Positions 5,686-7,109 of a DNA stretch of 7,109 nucleotides are shown here, in pieces. The position numbers and the translations under genes were made by a program. Where the stretch lies: NCBI GenBank assembly GCA_013139345.1, contig WTAY01000119.1, forward strand, positions 1-7,109, given 5' to 3'. Position 1 is the first letter of the stretch, and each line of letters opens with the position of its first letter. The notes under the pieces are model-generated. The model searched no databases and was not told the DNA's origin. It worked only from the letters and a program-made list of their open reading frames with translations. This stretch comes from Methylophaga sp. (GTDB lineage Bacteria > Pseudomonadota > Gammaproteobacteria > Nitrosococcales > Methylophagaceae).

Positions 5686-5904
5686 TTACTCGGTAATGTG
5701 TAAGGTATTACCATCAAATTCAACCGTATCTCCAGTAATGATTTTCTTACGTTTTTGAGTTTCTACCTCGCCATTAACACTCACCAAACCATTATCAATG
5801 ACTTGTTTAGCTTCACCGCCACTCGATGCGAGGCCTTCGAATTTTAGAATTTTATATAACTCTGTAGGTGATGCTTTTAGTTTAACGTTAATTATGTTCG
5901 ACAT
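5686..5904 (-). CDS. ybcJ: S4-domain RNA-binding protein, YbcJ-like
   Basis: A 72-residue protein that is almost entirely one S4 RNA-binding domain, the size of E. coli YbcJ (70 residues). The typical pattern is visible: ELYKILKFEGLASSGGEAK (15-33), the turn NGLVSVNGEVE (38-48), the basic KRKKI (51-55), and GDTVEFDG (58-65). Proteins of this type are thought to bind structured RNA; the exact target is not established. AGG about 9 bases before the ATG serves as the ribosome site. It lies upstream of ppiC copy 2 in the same direction and is divergent from yajD across a 132-bp gap. Confidence 0.92.
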   Translation of the reverse strand: MSNIINVKLKASPTELYKILKFEGLASSGGEAKQVIDNGLVSVNGEVETQKRKKIITGDTVEFDGNTLHITE

Positions 5905-6036
5905 GGTTGAAGCCTGCTTTAGTATTGAGGTGAGTAGTTTACCGTTTTACGTGATGCATTCATATTAATGAATCAGAGCGAACAATCTGGTATGGTCTAC
6001 TTAATCACTTAAAACCAACGAGAGGCGAGTTTCTAA

Positions 6037-6396
6037 ATGAGCTCAGATAAGAACAAACGACTTGATGATATTGTTGCTCAATCTAAAAAATATCAGACTG
6101 AACGAGAAGGAACATATCGAGAACGAGCATTAAAACTATATCCATGGGTATGCGGTCGGTGTTCTCGCGAATTTACTAATATTAATTTGAAAGAGTTAAC
6201 GGTACATCATCGCGACCATAATCACGACAATAACCCATCAGATGGTAGTAATTGGGAACTATTGTGTATTTATTGTCATGATAATGAGCACTCTCGTTAT
6301 ATTGAACAAGTACGCTATGGAAGTAGCGGAAGTGAGAATACTAAAAACACATCAAGTCACAACCCTTTTTCAGGCCTAGCTGATTTATTAAAATAA
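6037..6396 (+). CDS. yajD: YajD family HNH nuclease-like protein
   Basis: A 119-residue protein closely matching E. coli YajD (about 115 residues) in recalled sequence. The core is YPWVCGRCSREF (35-46) with C39 and C42, the HNH centre ELTVHHRDHNHDNNPSDGSNW (53-73), and ELLCIYCHDNEHSRY (74-88) with C77 and C80, so the four Cys make a zinc site framing the ββα-metal motif. The conserved NPF near the C-terminus is also kept. HNH domains cut or nick nucleic acid, but the substrate of YajD is not known and it usually stands alone rather than with a restriction system, as here. A GAG/AGG-rich stretch 8-13 bases upstream serves as the ribosome site. Confidence 0.93.
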   Translation: MSSDKNKRLDDIVAQSKKYQTEREGTYRERALKLYPWVCGRCSREFTNINLKELTVHHRDHNHDNNPSDGSNWELLCIYCHDNEHSRYIEQVRYGSSGSENTKNTSSHNPFSGLADLLK

Positions 6397-6547
6397 GCTA
6401 GATTGTCTTATAAAGTTAATCAAACTGTGATGTTTCTCTCAAGTTAAGGCTTAAGTGGCCTCCAATATGTGACGTCATTCTCAATTAATTACAAACCTTC
6501 AAAGTAAAATATTCCCATGTTTTATAAATATATGAGGGAGCATTGAA

Positions 6548-6844
6548 ATGAAGATTTTAGTCGATTCTATTCAAATGTTGGTAGTTGCTGCGATGATTTA
6601 TCCTATGTTCTATTTATGGGATATAAATAAAGTAGATCAATTTTGCAGTGAGATTGAGACAGGTATCAGTCAGCAAACATTTTTACAAATTGCTGATGAG
6701 CAATCTATCAAAATCGTTGGGGGAAGTGGCGGTAAAGGAAAGTGGAATTCATCAGCCGTTACATGGTCACCTTTTACCAACTATAGTTGTAAAGTGAGAG
6801 GTTATGGCGGCTTGGTTTCTAACGCATGGATTGAAGAAGCATAG
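6548..6844 (+). CDS. small membrane-anchored protein of unknown function
   Basis: A 98-residue protein that I do not recognise. Residues about 5-24 (VDSIQMLVVAAMIYPMFYLW) form one hydrophobic segment, either an uncleaved anchor or a signal peptide. The remaining ~74 residues contain FCSEIETGISQQTFLQIAD, a flexible GGSGGKGKW stretch, and YSCKVRGYGGLVSNAWIEE. Two cysteines, C33 and C81, could pair outside the cytoplasm. The order 'helix after GIS, then CKV, then G-LVSNAW' loosely recalls small BamE/SmpA-like folds, but this is only a weak impression. A strong ribosome site (GAGGGAG about 8 bases ahead) and a perfect terminator directly after the stop support it as a real single-gene unit. Confidence 0.78.
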   Translation: MKILVDSIQMLVVAAMIYPMFYLWDINKVDQFCSEIETGISQQTFLQIADEQSIKIVGGSGGKGKWNSSAVTWSPFTNYSCKVRGYGGLVSNAWIEEA

Positions 6845-6881
6845 GCATTAGACAGCCCGAGAGACTGTCTAATGCTTTTTT
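6845..6881 (+). terminator. intrinsic terminator
   Basis: GCATTAGACAG (6845-6855) and CTGTCTAATGC (6865-6875) form a perfect 11-bp stem with a 9-base loop, followed by six T (6876-6881). It begins at the first base after the TAG of the 6548-6844 gene. It lies 7 bases beyond the oadB stop in the other direction, where it could also slow polymerase, though no T run follows on that strand. Confidence 0.92.
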
Positions 6882-6888
6882 CTATTAT

Positions 6889-7109
6889 TTAGCCGCCACC
6901 AGTAACATAGTTAATCATAATACCCGCTGCGACAGCTGAGCCAATTACACCCGCTACGTTTGGCCCCATTGCATGCATAAGCAAGAAGTTATGAGGGTCA
7001 GACTCTAATCCTAGTTTGTTTGATACTCGTGCAGCCATCGGCACAGCAGAAACACCTGCAGAACCAATTAATGGGTTAATACCACCGCCACCAAATCTAT
7101 TCATCAGTT
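6889..7109 (-). CDS. oadB: Na+-translocating decarboxylase beta subunit, C-terminal part
   Basis: The last ~73 residues of a membrane protein whose 5' part lies beyond the window edge; the ATG at 7102-7104 is internal, as the frame remains open to the edge. The sequence matches the C-terminus of the beta subunit of oxaloacetate/methylmalonyl-CoA decarboxylase sodium pumps: MNRFGGGGINPLIGSAGVSA, VPMAARVSNKLG, the HAMGPNVAGVIGSAVAAG helix, and the end INYVTGGG. In that family the beta subunit couples decarboxylation of carboxybiotin to Na+ export across the inner membrane. In gammaproteobacteria the usual product is the oxaloacetate form (OadB) in an oadGAB operon, with oadB last; the missing genes would be to the right. 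The substrate cannot be decided from this fragment. Confidence 0.93.
   Translation of the reverse strand, partial: LMNRFGGGGINPLIGSAGVSAVPMAARVSNKLGLESDPHNFLLMHAMGPNVAGVIGSAVAAGIMINYVTGGG

Noticed and set aside
6376..6401. Hairpin CTAGC/GCTAG with inner TTATT/AATAA across the yajD stop codon
   Set aside because: AT-rich, bulged and without a T run, so too weak to call a terminator.
6470..6477. Palindrome TGACGTCA before the 98-residue protein gene
   Set aside because: An 8-bp palindrome alone is expected by chance often enough, and no second site or promoter alignment supports an operator.

Overview
The window looks like ordinary chromosomal DNA of a low-to-moderate GC gammaproteobacterium, probably a marine Alteromonadales/Shewanella- or Vibrio-like organism. 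That rests on the gene families present: YajD, a YbcJ-type S4 protein, single-domain PpiC parvulins, a long RluA-type pseudouridine synthase, DUF1499 and a Na+-pump decarboxylase beta subunit. The genus is an inference; no rRNA or other marker is present.

Layout, left to right. (1) Positions 18-1559, minus strand: a family-4-like glycosyltransferase (TTG start) followed by a small DUF2007 protein with a RanBP2-type zinc finger, probably one transcript. (2) 1573-1710: a 138-bp repeat with inverted ends that makes up nearly all of the space between the glycosyltransferase and the divergent pseudouridine synthase gene (to 3402, plus strand). (3) 3426-4073, minus strand: the remains of a secreted MBL-fold hydrolase, broken by frameshifts, an apparent internal deletion and a second copy of the same repeat (3599-3757). 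(4) 4103-4860, minus strand: a membrane-anchored DUF1499 protein and a first PpiC, 5 bp apart, with the broken MBL gene as a former third member. (5) 4966-5295, plus strand: a small exported protein of unknown function with a good promoter, converging on a second PpiC (5327-5608) that has its own strong promoter. (6) 5686-5904, minus strand: an S4 RNA-binding protein. (7) 6037-6396, plus strand: YajD HNH protein. (8) 6548-6844, plus strand: a small membrane-anchored unknown, closed by a textbook terminator. (9) 6889 to the window edge, minus strand: the C-terminal end of OadB.

I see no new multi-gene system. The most informative structure is the pair of TA-flanked, MITE-like repeats with conserved ends and unrelated hairpin cores. 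Removing the second copy together with one TA restores the expected local reading frame of the MBL gene, which is direct internal evidence that the repeat moved. The first copy now supplies a potential start codon for one neighbour and a possible promoter for the other. Other points worth attention are the two PpiC paralogues of opposite net charge and several small proteins without assigned function.
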